Shown here in pieces: positions 1 to 8,208 of a DNA stretch of 23,037 nucleotides. Position 1 is the stretch's first letter. Each line of letters begins with the position of its first letter. Source of the stretch: an uncultured Prevotellaceae bacterium (GTDB taxonomy: Bacteria > Bacteroidota > Bacteroidia > Bacteroidales > Bacteroidaceae); NCBI GenBank assembly GCA_947176655.1, contig CAMWRK010000007.1, forward strand, positions 1-23,037, written 5' to 3'. The translations under genes and the position numbers were made by a program. A model generated the notes under the pieces. It did no database searches. It saw only the letters and a program-made list of their open reading frames with translations, and had not been told where the DNA came from.

Positions 1-523
1 GCGGGGGCGTCGGGCTTGCCCTCGACGTTGGCGCCCACGAGACGGACGCTGTTTGTCAGACGGCAACATCCATGCGCCCGAGCCCGCCGTTATATTCGGA
101 ACCTATCTGTGCCATGCTGCCGTAGGTGCCTACGTAGAGCCCCTTAAGGTTGATGATCAGTTTCTGTCCCACTGGCATACAGGCAAACAGGTCTGTTCCG
201 TTGATGCCTATGATGATGCCCCCCGTCTCGTCCTGTACTGAAATCTGCTTGTAAAGGTTGCCTCCCTGGTCGTTTCCGTTGACAACGACGTGCAGTTGCA
301 GGTCTTCGTCAACGAGTTTGTAGCCGCTTTTCTGGCTGAAGACATTGGCGTACTTTGTCTTGAGGTCGGCTATGGTAATGTGTGTGGTGAGGTCGGCCAC
401 TATCCCGTTGTTGCCATACGGCGGATTGTCGCCGAAGTCGGGAGCCTGCCAGTCGCCGTCCATGCAGGCGGTCAGACTGAGTGCAGCAAGTGTCAGTGCT
501 GCTAATATGTTTGACTTTTTCAT
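1..523 (-). pseudogene. DUF5689-type lipoprotein gene, frameshifted near base 60, partial at window edge
   Basis: The intact reading from 523 gives 155 residues: a lipoprotein signal peptide with the lipobox L-T-A-C (Cys20), then a DUF5689-like body with the typical stretch YNGGLGRM near the C-terminus. The reading stops at 56-58 (TGA). Translating onward in another frame from about base 67 gives a protein-like continuation (LTNSVRLVGANVEGKPDAP) running off the left edge, so a single missing base near 56-66 would restore a longer protein. I see the frame break directly; whether it is a true mutation or a sequencing error cannot be told. The start lies 33 bp after the stop of the upstream TonB receptor gene, so the two are surely one transcript. 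DUF5689 proteins are surface or periplasmic lipoproteins of unknown function often next to TonB receptors. Confidence 0.75.
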
Positions 524-556
524 AAATATACCTTATTTATATATACGCAAGTGCGT

Positions 557-3124
557 TTAGAAACGGTAGTTGATATTCAGCATGAAGTTGAAGCCCTGAG
601 CATAATACTTCTTGGGGTTACGCAGGAAGTTGTACGTACGGTTTGTCAGTTCACCGTCGTTGACGCTGTAGTTTGCACGACTCTGTTCGTATCCACCGGT
701 GCAGAGGCTGCGGTTGTTGTTGATGTTGCACAGATTGAGGTTGATGCTGAGGGGATTTCTGCCTATGCGGAACTGCCGGCCTATTGAGGCGTCGAGGACG
801 AAGCCGCCGTTGCCCTTGGCCTGTTCGGGAATGGCATATACCGATGTACCGTCCGTGTCGATGTATGCTCCGCCGTAGTTGTTTTGCGCCCAGAGATCCT
901 GTACACTCTTAAGGCGTGACACGGGGCTGTAGCTCAGATATATGCGGTCGTAGTAGTTGCCGGTGAGTCCAAGGTACCATCCTGCCACGCGGTAGTTCAG
1001 TGCCACGCTGGCCGCAGCCAGCGGAGTTCCGCCCTCGCGCATGCCGTCTGCAAAGCACTCGGTACGCTTTAGCTGTCCGTTGTCGGAGAGCATATAGTCA
1101 ACATCGGTGTTGCCCACGATTTCTGCCTCGGACCATGTTCCCAACAAAGTAATGTCGAAGTTGGTGGTGACATTGAATCTGGCACCCAGTTCCACACCGT
1201 AGTTGCGTTTGGTTATGTTTTGCGAGCTGACGTAGACAAAGCTGCTCTCGTTGTCGTCATAGAAGCATGACCATTCCGTGCCGTCGTATCTGTAGTTGTA
1301 GTATCCTGTCAGGTTGAGGTGCAGCCAGCTGTTGTTAAGTCCGTAGGTAATCTCTGCCGAGGCTATCTTCTCGTTCTTGAGGTTGTATACGAAGTCGTTC
1401 ATTTTCTCGGGGCTGATGAAGGCGTCACGTGCGTTGGGTGCCTTGGCCTCGAAGCCCCCCCCCAGACTGAGGGTATGTCCGGCACCGAGGTTGAGGGTAC
1501 TGGCCACTTTGACTCCTCCGTCCATAAAACCGGCTGCTCCGCTCTCGCCGAAACTGTTGTCGGCGAACAGACCGTTGCGCATCTTGCCGTCGCGCCACAT
1601 GCGTGTGCCTCCCAGACGTGCCACGATGTAGTTATGGGTTATGCCCATGCCCCGTGCATAGGAGGCGTAGGCGTTGAACTTCTGCACCATGATGTTGTAG
1701 TCGTAGCCGTAGCGGTCTCCTGTGTTGACGCGGCGTCCGGGGTTGTTGAGGTCGTAGTCGGTGCGTGGGTCGGTATCGACGTATGAGCCTACAAGGTGGT
1801 GGTCAGTATTGTGGAAATATTCGCCGCCCAGGAGGTCTTCCAACGTTTGGTAGTGCATACCCTGCGTGTTGCTAAGCTGTATGCCGGCATTGAATTTGCC
1901 GTTCTTGTCGGTGTTCCAGCTGAAGTTGCTGCCGAGCGACGCAGTCATGTGGTCGTTGTGGCGAGCCTGTATCCAGTATATAGCGTCGCTCTGCGTCCTG
2001 TTGAGCTGTTGGTTGGCGAAGTAGAGGCGGTCAAAGTCAATCTGGCGTGCCCGTGCTCCGCTCTGCCAGTATTCCCTGGCCGTGTTGTAGGCATTGATGT
2101 TGTTGTTGCTGCCGTCGGTGTCGCCCCACACGTCATAGTTGTACGATGGGAAGTTCTTCCAATAGTCCGGTGCAGGGTTGGTGCCGCTGTAGTCCAGTTT
2201 GGTGCTGCTGTAGAACTGGTAGCGGAACATTGCACTGGTGGTCAGTTTCATGTCCTGGTTTATCTGCCAGTCCCATGTCAGCAATGCCGTGGGAGCAAAG
2301 TCGTTGACAACGCGGCTTGCGCGCTTCTTCCCGTTCTGATAGCCCCAATAGGGGTTGTACAGACGGTCGTTGGCCAGCCAGTATGCCTCGTCAGTGCTTG
2401 CTCCCTGTTGGGCACGTTCCGTGGGATTGCCCCATGTGGCCAGGTTGAGGGAGTGTCCGTTATCCCATTTCTTCTGGACGGAAAGCAGGTAGGACAGGCT
2501 GTTGTAGAAGATGCCTTCCGATGCTGCCGTCTCCATGTTGCTCCAGCGGTATGACAGCGAACCGTAGAAAGCCCATCCGCGCTTGCCGATACCCGTTCCG
2601 TGCGAGAACATGCCGCGCAGGGTATAGTTGCGGTTCAGTCCGCTGAGAGTCAGCTTGCTGCCAGTGCTCATGGCCGAGGCGCGGAAGTCGTAATTGGTGG
2701 CACCGCCCAGACCGGGCATGGCGAAGGCGTTGCTCTCGAACGGGTTTGTCGCATCCTTGTTGCGTGCGGCGTCGTTCATTCCGCCGATGTTGGAGAACTG
2801 GAAGCGTCCGTTCTCCACATGATTGGCCATGACTCCGTTTATGTACACGTCGTTGTACTTGTTGTCCAGAGCGCGGAATTTGAACCTGGCCGCACTCCAT
2901 GTCCATCCGATATTACTGGTGTAGACATTGTTGGAGGAGCCCACCTGGATTATGTCGGATGTCATGTCATCATCCTCTCCGAGCTGGGATTCCGAAATGG
3001 TGAAATCCTCGGCACCGTTTGCCATGAAAGTGGAGTCCGCCTCCGGCTCCTGTCTGCTCTGGGCGTATCCGCATGTGGAAGCCAGCAGGAAAAGAGCCGT
3101 CAGTTGATACATTCTTTTCATCAT
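557..3124 (-). CDS. TonB-dependent outer-membrane receptor
   Basis: The protein has about 855 residues, begins with a signal peptide (KRMYQLTALFLLASTCGYAQ, cleavage before Gln), has a plug-like region (roughly residues 40-140) and then a long barrel rich in alternating aromatic and polar residues. It ends in FNFMLNINYRF, a classical C-terminal barrel signal with terminal Phe. The N-terminal carboxypeptidase-regulatory-like domain common in Bacteroidetes SusC-type receptors is absent. I chose the ATG at 3124 because the longer reading from 3160 only adds a charged stretch before the signal peptide; 3121 is equally possible. It is followed at 33 bp by the DUF5689 lipoprotein and faces the nuclease/phosphatase-like gene across a 184-bp divergent spacer. 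The substrate is unknown; the neighbour suggests, but does not show, uptake of a nucleic-acid or phosphate compound. A weak promoter-like GAACTTTG lies on the minus strand at 3165-3158. Confidence 0.88.
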   Translation of the reverse strand: MMKRMYQLTALFLLASTCGYAQSRQEPEADSTFMANGAEDFTISESQLGEDDDMTSDIIQVGSSNNVYTSNIGWTWSAARFKFRALDNKYNDVYINGVMANHVENGRFQFSNIGGMNDAARNKDATNPFESNAFAMPGLGGATNYDFRASAMSTGSKLTLSGLNRNYTLRGMFSHGTGIGKRGWAFYGSLSYRWSNMETAASEGIFYNSLSYLLSVQKKWDNGHSLNLATWGNPTERAQQGASTDEAYWLANDRLYNPYWGYQNGKKRASRVVNDFAPTALLTWDWQINQDMKLTTSAMFRYQFYSSTKLDYSGTNPAPDYWKNFPSYNYDVWGDTDGSNNNINAYNTAREYWQSGARARQIDFDRLYFANQQLNRTQSDAIYWIQARHNDHMTASLGSNFSWNTDKNGKFNAGIQLSNTQGMHYQTLEDLLGGEYFHNTDHHLVGSYVDTDPRTDYDLNNPGRRVNTGDRYGYDYNIMVQKFNAYASYARGMGITHNYIVARLGGTRMWRDGKMRNGLFADNSFGESGAAGFMDGGVKVASTLNLGAGHTLSLGGGFEAKAPNARDAFISPEKMNDFVYNLKNEKIASAEITYGLNNSWLHLNLTGYYNYRYDGTEWSCFYDDNESSFVYVSSQNITKRNYGVELGARFNVTTNFDITLLGTWSEAEIVGNTDVDYMLSDNGQLKRTECFADGMREGGTPLAAASVALNYRVAGWYLGLTGNYYDRIYLSYSPVSRLKSVQDLWAQNNYGGAYIDTDGTSVYAIPEQAKGNGGFVLDASIGRQFRIGRNPLSINLNLCNINNNRSLCTGGYEQSRANYSVNDGELTNRTYNFLRNPKKYYAQGFNFMLNINYRF

Positions 3125-3239
3125 GCTATTGTGTTTTAATAATGTTTTTAACCTTGACAAAGTTCGGAAAATAATCTGTAAATGTGCCGGCGACGACTAT
3201 TTTTTTTAGCAAATGCACCTGTCCTATCAAAAAAAACGT

Positions 3240-3247
3240 TAACTTTG
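3240..3247 (+). promoter_or_regulatory. Bacteroidetes -7 box for the nuclease/phosphatase-like gene
   Basis: TAACTTTG matches the consensus TAnnTTTG exactly and lies 61 bp before the ATG at 3309. No clear TTTG is seen at the expected -33 spacing, so this is a half match. Confidence 0.5.
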
Positions 3248-3308
3248 CACTGCGTGATTACGATGGGATAATGTACCCGTCGACAAGACAAATAAGTAGC
3301 AGAAACGG

Positions 3309-4355
3309 ATGAAAAAAGTTTTTTTCCTGTTGTTTTGCCTTTGTGCATTACCGGCTGCGATGCACATTTCCGCCCAAGAGCGCAAATTGCAGATGCATGC
3401 CGTAGCTTTTTACAATCTTGAGAATCTTTTTGACACCTGCCACGACGAGGGCAAGAACGACTGGGACTTTCTGCCGGACGGTTCGTACCACTGGAACAAG
3501 GTGAAATATGAGCACAAGCTGGCCAACCTGGCGCGTGTGCTTTCCGAACTCGGTACGGACAAACTGCCATACGGCGCCAGCATCATCGGTGTCAGCGAGG
3601 TGGAGAACTCCAGGGCACTGGATGACCTGATGGCGCAGCCGGCCATGAGCAAGCGAGGCTTCCGCTATGTGCACATTGAAGGGCCGGACAAGCGCGGCGT
3701 GGACTGCGCACTGATATACAATCCGCGTGCTTTCCAGGTAGCAAGGGCTTTCAACAAGGACTATGTCTACGAGAACGGCGACACGGTGCGCCGCACGCGC
3801 CCTTTCTTCTGTGTGCAGGGTAAACTGGCCGGTGACAATGTCACTGTGATAGTGTGCCACTGGCCCAGCCGTGCTGCGGACAGTATGTTTCGCGAATACG
3901 GCGGCAGGCAGGTGCGCGCACTGACGGACAGCATCCTTGAGGCCGACCCCACGCAGCACATCATGGTGATGGGTGACATGAACGATGACCCCGACAACGC
4001 TTCCATGGCGCTGTCTCTCGGTGCACGACGCAGTGTGAAGGACGTTAAGAAAGGCGATTTTTACAACCCCTGGTGGGACATCCTGCGCAAGAAAGGGCAG
4101 GGTACGCTGAGTTATAAGGGCGCATGGAACCTGTTTGACCAGATAGTGCTGGGGCGCAGTCTGATAGACGAATACAAGGCCGACACGTACAATAGGTTGA
4201 CGCTTCACTCGTACCATATTTTCAAACGCGACTACCTGCTTCAAAACGAGGGTGCAGGCAAAGGCACGCCAAAGCGCACGCATTCGCGCGGAGTGTGGCT
4301 GGACGGATACAGCGACCACCTGCCGGTGGTGACGTATCTGGTGAAGGCAAACTGA
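3309..4355 (+). CDS. Secreted endonuclease/exonuclease/phosphatase family protein
   Basis: The protein has 348 residues with a signal peptide ending A-M-H-I-S-A-Q (about residues 1-23). The family fold is marked by YNLENLFD (35-42, Asn that binds the metal or phosphate), SEVEN (96-100, metal-binding Glu), CHWPSR (near 183, catalytic His), GDMNDDP (near 222, Asp/Asn pair) and a final GYSDHLPV (near 335, the catalytic Ser-Asp-His triplet). All main catalytic positions are present, so it should be an active metal-dependent phosphodiesterase or phosphatase in the periplasm or on the surface. The substrate could be nucleic acid, sugar phosphate or lipid phosphate. It is divergent from the TonB receptor/DUF5689 pair and 44 bp ahead of the aldolase gene, which may share its transcript. 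Confidence 0.88.
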   Translation: MKKVFFLLFCLCALPAAMHISAQERKLQMHAVAFYNLENLFDTCHDEGKNDWDFLPDGSYHWNKVKYEHKLANLARVLSELGTDKLPYGASIIGVSEVENSRALDDLMAQPAMSKRGFRYVHIEGPDKRGVDCALIYNPRAFQVARAFNKDYVYENGDTVRRTRPFFCVQGKLAGDNVTVIVCHWPSRAADSMFREYGGRQVRALTDSILEADPTQHIMVMGDMNDDPDNASMALSLGARRSVKDVKKGDFYNPWWDILRKKGQGTLSYKGAWNLFDQIVLGRSLIDEYKADTYNRLTLHSYHIFKRDYLLQNEGAGKGTPKRTHSRGVWLDGYSDHLPVVTYLVKAN

Positions 4356-4399
4356 ACAAAAGACGATAACCAAACAAACCCTTTAAATATTATACAACA

Positions 4400-5398
4400 A
4401 TGACAAGTTACAAGGAATTGGGTCTGGTGAACACCCGTGAAATGTTCGCCAAGGCTGTGGCAGGTGGCTATGCCATTCCTGCATTCAACTTCAACACTAT
4501 GGAGCAGATGCAGGCCATCGTACAGGCTGCCGTGGAGTGCAAGTCTCCCGTTATCATGCAGGTTTCCAAGGGTGCACGCGCCTATGCCAACGGCACAATC
4601 CTGCGTTACATGGCACAGGGTGCCGTGGAGTATGCCAAGGAACTGGGTTGCGAGAATCCCCAGATAGTACTGCACCTGGATCATGGTGACAGTTTTGAGA
4701 TTTGTAAGGAGTGTATCGACAACGGTTTCTCTTCAGTGATGATCGACGGTTCACACCTCCCCTACGAGGAGAACATCGCCCTGACAAAGAAGGTCGTTGA
4801 CTATGCACACGCCCACGACGTGACCGTAGAGGCAGAGCTGGGTGTCCTGGCAGGTGTCGAGGATGAGGTCTCTTCTGCCGTGTCGCACTACACCAAGCCC
4901 GAGGAGGTCGTTGACTTCTCTACCCGTTCAGGCTGCGACTCTCTGGCCATCTCCATAGGTACCAGCCACGGTGCATACAAGTTCACCCGCGAGCAGTGCA
5001 CCGTAGATCCCCAGACCGGCAAACTCGTTCCTCCTCCATTGGCGTTCGGCATTCTGGCCGAGATAGAGAAGCAGCTGCCTGGTTTCCCCATCGTTCTGCA
5101 CGGTTCTTCTTCAGTTCCCCAGGACGAGGTTGACACCATCAATGCCTTCGGCGGCAAGTTGCCCGATGCAGTCGGCATACCCGAGGAGCAGCTCCGTCAG
5201 GCATCCAAGAGCGCGGTTTGCAAGATTAACATCGACTCAGACTCACGTCTGGCCATGACCGCAGCTATCCGCAAGCACTTCGCGGAGCATCCCGATCACT
5301 TCGATCCCCGTCAGTATCTGAAGCCTGCACGCGAGAACATGAAGAAGATGTACATTCACAAGATTATGAACGTACTTGGTTCTAACGACAAACTTTAA
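4400..5398 (+). CDS. fbaA: Class II fructose-1,6-bisphosphate aldolase
   Basis: This 332-residue cytoplasmic enzyme of glycolysis and gluconeogenesis splits fructose 1,6-bisphosphate into dihydroxyacetone phosphate and glyceraldehyde 3-phosphate. The zinc and catalytic motif LHLDHGDS (91-98) carries catalytic Asp94 and metal ligand His95; further ligands are VEAELG (143-148), GTSHGAYKF (His190) and VLHGSSS (His234). Length and motifs fit the class II type with the long C-terminal helical part. The ATG at 4400 starts the usual MTSYKELG N-terminus. The upstream spacer is only 44 bp with no clear promoter, and a strong terminator follows at 5447, so it ends this transcript. Codon use is typical of a highly expressed gene (heavy use of GGT, GAG, CTG and AAC). 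Confidence 0.97.
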   Translation: MTSYKELGLVNTREMFAKAVAGGYAIPAFNFNTMEQMQAIVQAAVECKSPVIMQVSKGARAYANGTILRYMAQGAVEYAKELGCENPQIVLHLDHGDSFEICKECIDNGFSSVMIDGSHLPYEENIALTKKVVDYAHAHDVTVEAELGVLAGVEDEVSSAVSHYTKPEEVVDFSTRSGCDSLAISIGTSHGAYKFTREQCTVDPQTGKLVPPPLAFGILAEIEKQLPGFPIVLHGSSSVPQDEVDTINAFGGKLPDAVGIPEEQLRQASKSAVCKINIDSDSRLAMTAAIRKHFAEHPDHFDPRQYLKPARENMKKMYIHKIMNVLGSNDKL

Positions 5399-5446
5399 TA
5401 GACAGACACTCATCTTTTTCTAATTATATTAAGTTTTGATTGGGAA

Positions 5447-5475
5447 GGGTGCGACGTGATGTCGCGCCCTTTTTT
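5447..5475 (+). terminator. Rho-independent terminator of the aldolase transcript
   Basis: A 9-bp stem (GGGTGCGAC with GTCGCGCCC, one G-T pair), loop GTGAT and a run of six T follow the aldolase stop by about 50 bp. Confidence 0.9.
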
Positions 5476-5550
5476 GTGGCAATCAACAGAGCACGGGTTG
5501 CCTCCGTTCTTTTTGCCTACAGAGCCTGTAAATGCTCTTATGTGTACGTT

Positions 5551-5604
5551 TATAAAAAACAAGGTGTTCAAGATTGACGTGTGTCGCCGTCAATCTTGAA
5601 CACC
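5551..5604 (-). terminator. Terminator of the hpt-adk-obgE transcript
   Basis: A perfect 17-bp inverted repeat (5563-5579 with 5588-5604, 8-base loop) is followed, reading the minus strand, by TTGTTTTTTATA. The T-run is on the minus-strand side only, so it serves obgE, whose stop is at 5643. Confidence 0.85.
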
Positions 5605-5642
5605 GGTCTGGCTATTGTCTCTGTCCGTCGGTTTACAGAGTC

Positions 5643-6803
5643 CTAGTCCTCCCACTCCTCTTCGTCGTAGTCCTCGATTTCGTATTCGCCCTCGTCAAGG
5701 AACTCTATTTCACTGTCCTCGCCCTCGTCATGCATTTCGTTGTGCATCGTGTCAAGGTCTTTGTTGCGATGTACTATGCTGTCCTCGTGGGTTATGGCAG
5801 CAATCTTGTTGCTTTCGGCATTGAGTGCCGTCCACAGAAGATCCTTCAGTTCTGTGATGCCTTTCTGTGCCACGGCGGAGATAAACACCACGGGCAGGTC
5901 GGTGGGCAGGTCTTCTGACAGCATTTGTTGCAGTTCGTCGTCCAGAAGGTCGCTTTTGGTAACGGCAAGGATGCGCTGTTTGTCCATGAGTTCAGGGTTG
6001 AACGTGGCAACCTCGTTGAGGAGAATCTCGTATTCCCTGCGGATGTCGTCGGTGTCGCCAGGAACCATGAACAGGAGAAGTGAATTGCGTTCAATGTGGC
6101 GCAGGAAACGCAGTCCCAGACCGCGTCCCTCGCTGGCTCCCTCTATGATGCCGGGGATGTCTGCCATGACGAAGGATTGTCCGTCGCGGTATGGCACTAT
6201 GCCCAGCGATGGTTCCATTGTCGTGAACGGGTAGTCGGCAATCTTGGGCTTGGCACTGGAGAGGCTGGAAAGCAGCGTGCTTTTACCGGCATTTGGGAAT
6301 CCCACAAGTCCTACGTCGGCCAGCAGCTTAAGTTCCATGATGACGGTCATTTCCTGCATGGGTTCGCCAGGCTGGGCATAGCGCGGAGCCTGGTTGGTGG
6401 AGGTGGCGAAGTTCCAGTTGCCCAGTCCTCCGCGTCCTCCGCGCAGGAGTATCACCTCCTGTCCGTCTTCCTTGACATCGCAGATGTATTCTCCGGTTTC
6501 GGCATTGTATACCACGGTGCCGCATGGCACGTCTATGTATTTGTCCTCACCGTCGGCACCTGTGGACTTGTTCTTGCCGCCGTTTTCGCCATGTGTGGCG
6601 AATATGTGTCTGTCGTATCGTAGGTGCAGCAACGTCCAGTAGTTGTGGTTGCCACGCAGGATGACGTGTCCTCCGCGTCCTCCGTTGCCGCCGTCTGGTC
6701 CTCCGTTGGGAGCGTATTTGGCACGGTGCATGTGCATGGAACCGCGCCCGCCTTTTCCGGAACGGCATACAATCTTGACGTAGTCTACAAAGTTACTTTC
6801 CAT
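5643..6803 (-). CDS. obgE: Obg-family GTPase, ribosome assembly factor
   Basis: The protein has 386 residues. The N-terminal Obg domain (1-160) shows the glycine-rich loops (GKGGRGS, GGPDGGNGGRGG, RGGRGGLGNW). The GTPase domain has G1 GFPNAGKST (168-176), G3 DIPG (215-218), G4 TKSD (282-285) and G5 ISA (308-310). The C-terminal 40 residues are strongly acidic (Asp/Glu-rich, ending EEEWED), as is common in the Bacteroidetes form. Obg binds the 50S subunit and couples late ribosome assembly to the GTP/ppGpp state. It is the last gene of hpt-adk-obgE, 57 bp behind adk, and ends at a perfect hairpin terminator. The start MESNFVDYVK is the standard one for the family. Confidence 0.97.
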   Translation of the reverse strand: MESNFVDYVKIVCRSGKGGRGSMHMHRAKYAPNGGPDGGNGGRGGHVILRGNHNYWTLLHLRYDRHIFATHGENGGKNKSTGADGEDKYIDVPCGTVVYNAETGEYICDVKEDGQEVILLRGGRGGLGNWNFATSTNQAPRYAQPGEPMQEMTVIMELKLLADVGLVGFPNAGKSTLLSSLSSAKPKIADYPFTTMEPSLGIVPYRDGQSFVMADIPGIIEGASEGRGLGLRFLRHIERNSLLLFMVPGDTDDIRREYEILLNEVATFNPELMDKQRILAVTKSDLLDDELQQMLSEDLPTDLPVVFISAVAQKGITELKDLLWTALNAESNKIAAITHEDSIVHRNKDLDTMHNEMHDEGEDSEIEFLDEGEYEIEDYDEEEWED

Positions 6804-6860
6804 CGGGGTTTGCTGTGTGTCGGTCTGTGTTGTGGCACAATGGTGCCGTTTGGTCGAGGA

Positions 6861-7439
6861 TTATGCCTGTGCGTCTATGGTCTTGAAGATGGCTTCGAGC
6901 ATGCCTTCCTTGCTGCCAAGTTCTGCCCATGAGAATGTGTTGCGTATGCCCTCCTTGGCGAACCATTCGGAGAGCGGTGCAGTCTGTGAACGGTATACGG
7001 CAAAACGCTTTCTGATGGTTTCCTCGTTGTCGTCGGCACGTCCCTGCTCCTGTGCGCGGCGCAACAGACGTTGCATCAGAACGTCTTCGCTGACGATGAG
7101 TTCTATCATCAATCCCATGTCGTCTCCCCTCTCGGTGAGCATCTTTTTCAGAGCCTCGGCCTGTGGTATGGTGCGCGGGAATCCGTCGAAGATGACACCC
7201 TGCCCTGCTGGGAAACTGTCGTAGGCCTCGGCCAGTATGTCTATCATGAGTTCGTCTGGCAGCAATTGACCGTTGTCTATGTAGCCCTGTGCTGTCTTGC
7301 CGAGTTCCGTGCCGGCCTTGATCTGTGCACGCAGCACATCGCCGGTGCTGATGTGTCCCATTTTGTAGCGTGCCACTATCTCGTCGCTGTATGTGCCCTT
7401 GCCTGAGCCTGGGGCACCGAAGATTATAATGTTTTTCAT
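6861..7439 (-). CDS. adk: Adenylate kinase
   Basis: This 192-residue cytoplasmic enzyme interconverts ATP + AMP and 2 ADP. The P-loop GAPGSGKGT (8-16) follows the short N-terminus MKNIIIF; the AMP-binding stretch HISTGDVLR and the motif FDGFPRT are present, and the short, zinc-free LID is marked by QGRADDNEETIRKR. An in-frame ATG at 7499 would add 20 residues before the P-loop that do not fit the family, so I use 7439. It lies 87 bp after hpt and 57 bp before obgE, on one transcript; the grouping links purine salvage, nucleotide balance and a GTPase that senses nucleotide state. Confidence 0.96.
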   Translation of the reverse strand: MKNIIIFGAPGSGKGTYSDEIVARYKMGHISTGDVLRAQIKAGTELGKTAQGYIDNGQLLPDELMIDILAEAYDSFPAGQGVIFDGFPRTIPQAEALKKMLTERGDDMGLMIELIVSEDVLMQRLLRRAQEQGRADDNEETIRKRFAVYRSQTAPLSEWFAKEGIRNTFSWAELGSKEGMLEAIFKTIDAQA

Positions 7440-7526
7440 ATTGTTGAAATGTTGTGTCTTATTTGCGGGAAGCCCGGTGCTTAGGCATGTGGCCGGCACT
7501 GGGGTGGGAAGGATGCGTGCATTGTG

Positions 7527-8063
7527 TCACGGTACCAGTGTGTAGATATCTTTCAGTCCGCGTCCCAGTCCGTTATAGTCAAGGCCGTAGCCTAAGATGA
7601 AATCGTTAGGAATTTCCATTGCCGTATATCTGACATCCAGTTTCACCTGTAGCTTTTCCGGTTTCAGCAGGAGGGTGCAGATGTCTATGCTTTGCGGATT
7701 CTGGCGTTTCAGTGTGTCTATCATGTGAGCCATGGTTATTCCGCTCTCCACGATGTCCTCGACAATGATGACGGGACGCCCGGTGATGTCTGTGTTGAGG
7801 CCAATGACCTCGCGCACAGTTCCTGTGGATGACGTTCCGTCGTAGGATGCCAGTTTGACAAAGGACACCTCAACTGGCAGCGTTATTTCGCGCATCAGGT
7901 CTGCCGCGAAGACGAAAGCTCCGTTGAGCACAACGAGAAACACTGGCGATGTCCCCTCATAGTCCCGGTTTATCTCCGTGGCCACACGGTGCACCTGCTC
8001 CAGGATCTTTTCCGCGGGAATGAATGGGGTGAATGTCTTGTCCAGGACTTGTATGGTGTCCAT
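7527..8063 (-). CDS. hpt: Hypoxanthine phosphoribosyltransferase
   Basis: The protein has 178 residues and salvages hypoxanthine (and usually guanine) with PRPP to make IMP or GMP. The PRPP-binding signature VIIVEDIVESGITM (98-111) has the two acidic residues Glu102 and Asp103; the flexible loop region LASYDGTSSTG (71-81) and the N-terminal VVLNGAFVFAADL are typical. A longer reading to 8126 adds 21 residues that overlap the promoter box, so the ATG at 8063 is preferred. First gene of the hpt-adk-obgE unit, with a TACCTTTG box 41 bp ahead of the start. Confidence 0.95.
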   Translation of the reverse strand: MDTIQVLDKTFTPFIPAEKILEQVHRVATEINRDYEGTSPVFLVVLNGAFVFAADLMREITLPVEVSFVKLASYDGTSSTGTVREVIGLNTDITGRPVIIVEDIVESGITMAHMIDTLKRQNPQSIDICTLLLKPEKLQVKLDVRYTAMEIPNDFILGYGLDYNGLGRGLKDIYTLVP

Positions 8064-8103
8064 CTTGTCAGTTGGTGTTATGAATATGGTATTCCTAATA
8101 ATG

Positions 8104-8111
8104 CAAAGGTA
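8104..8111 (-). promoter_or_regulatory. Bacteroidetes -7 box for hpt-adk-obgE
   Basis: On the minus strand the sequence is TACCTTTG, an exact TAnnTTTG match 41 bp before the hpt ATG. The -33 side is not convincing. It lies back-to-back with the box of the divergent DUF4831 gene, 54 bp away. Confidence 0.6.
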
Positions 8112-8165
8112 GCAAAAAAACTCCAAAGTCGTGGCGGCACTATGTCGTTGTTTTGAGTTTTTTTG

Positions 8166-8173
8166 TATCTTTG
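8166..8173 (+). promoter_or_regulatory. Bacteroidetes -7 box for the DUF4831 gene
   Basis: TATCTTTG matches TAnnTTTG exactly and lies 35 bp before the ATG at 8209. A TTG at 8148-8150 lies closer than the usual 19-21 bp spacing, so the -33 element is uncertain. Confidence 0.6.
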
Positions 8174-8208
8174 TGCTGAAAACAAACCCAAACGTATTGT
8201 CATTTGTT

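Noticed and set aside
1796..2554. 252-residue open reading on the plus strand inside the TonB receptor gene
   Set aside because: Valine- and alanine-rich antisense reading of a well-supported receptor; no family pattern, no promoter.
3348..4373. 341-residue minus-strand reading over the nuclease/phosphatase-like gene
   Set aside because: Exact antisense of a gene with a signal peptide and full catalytic motifs; Val/His-rich and featureless.
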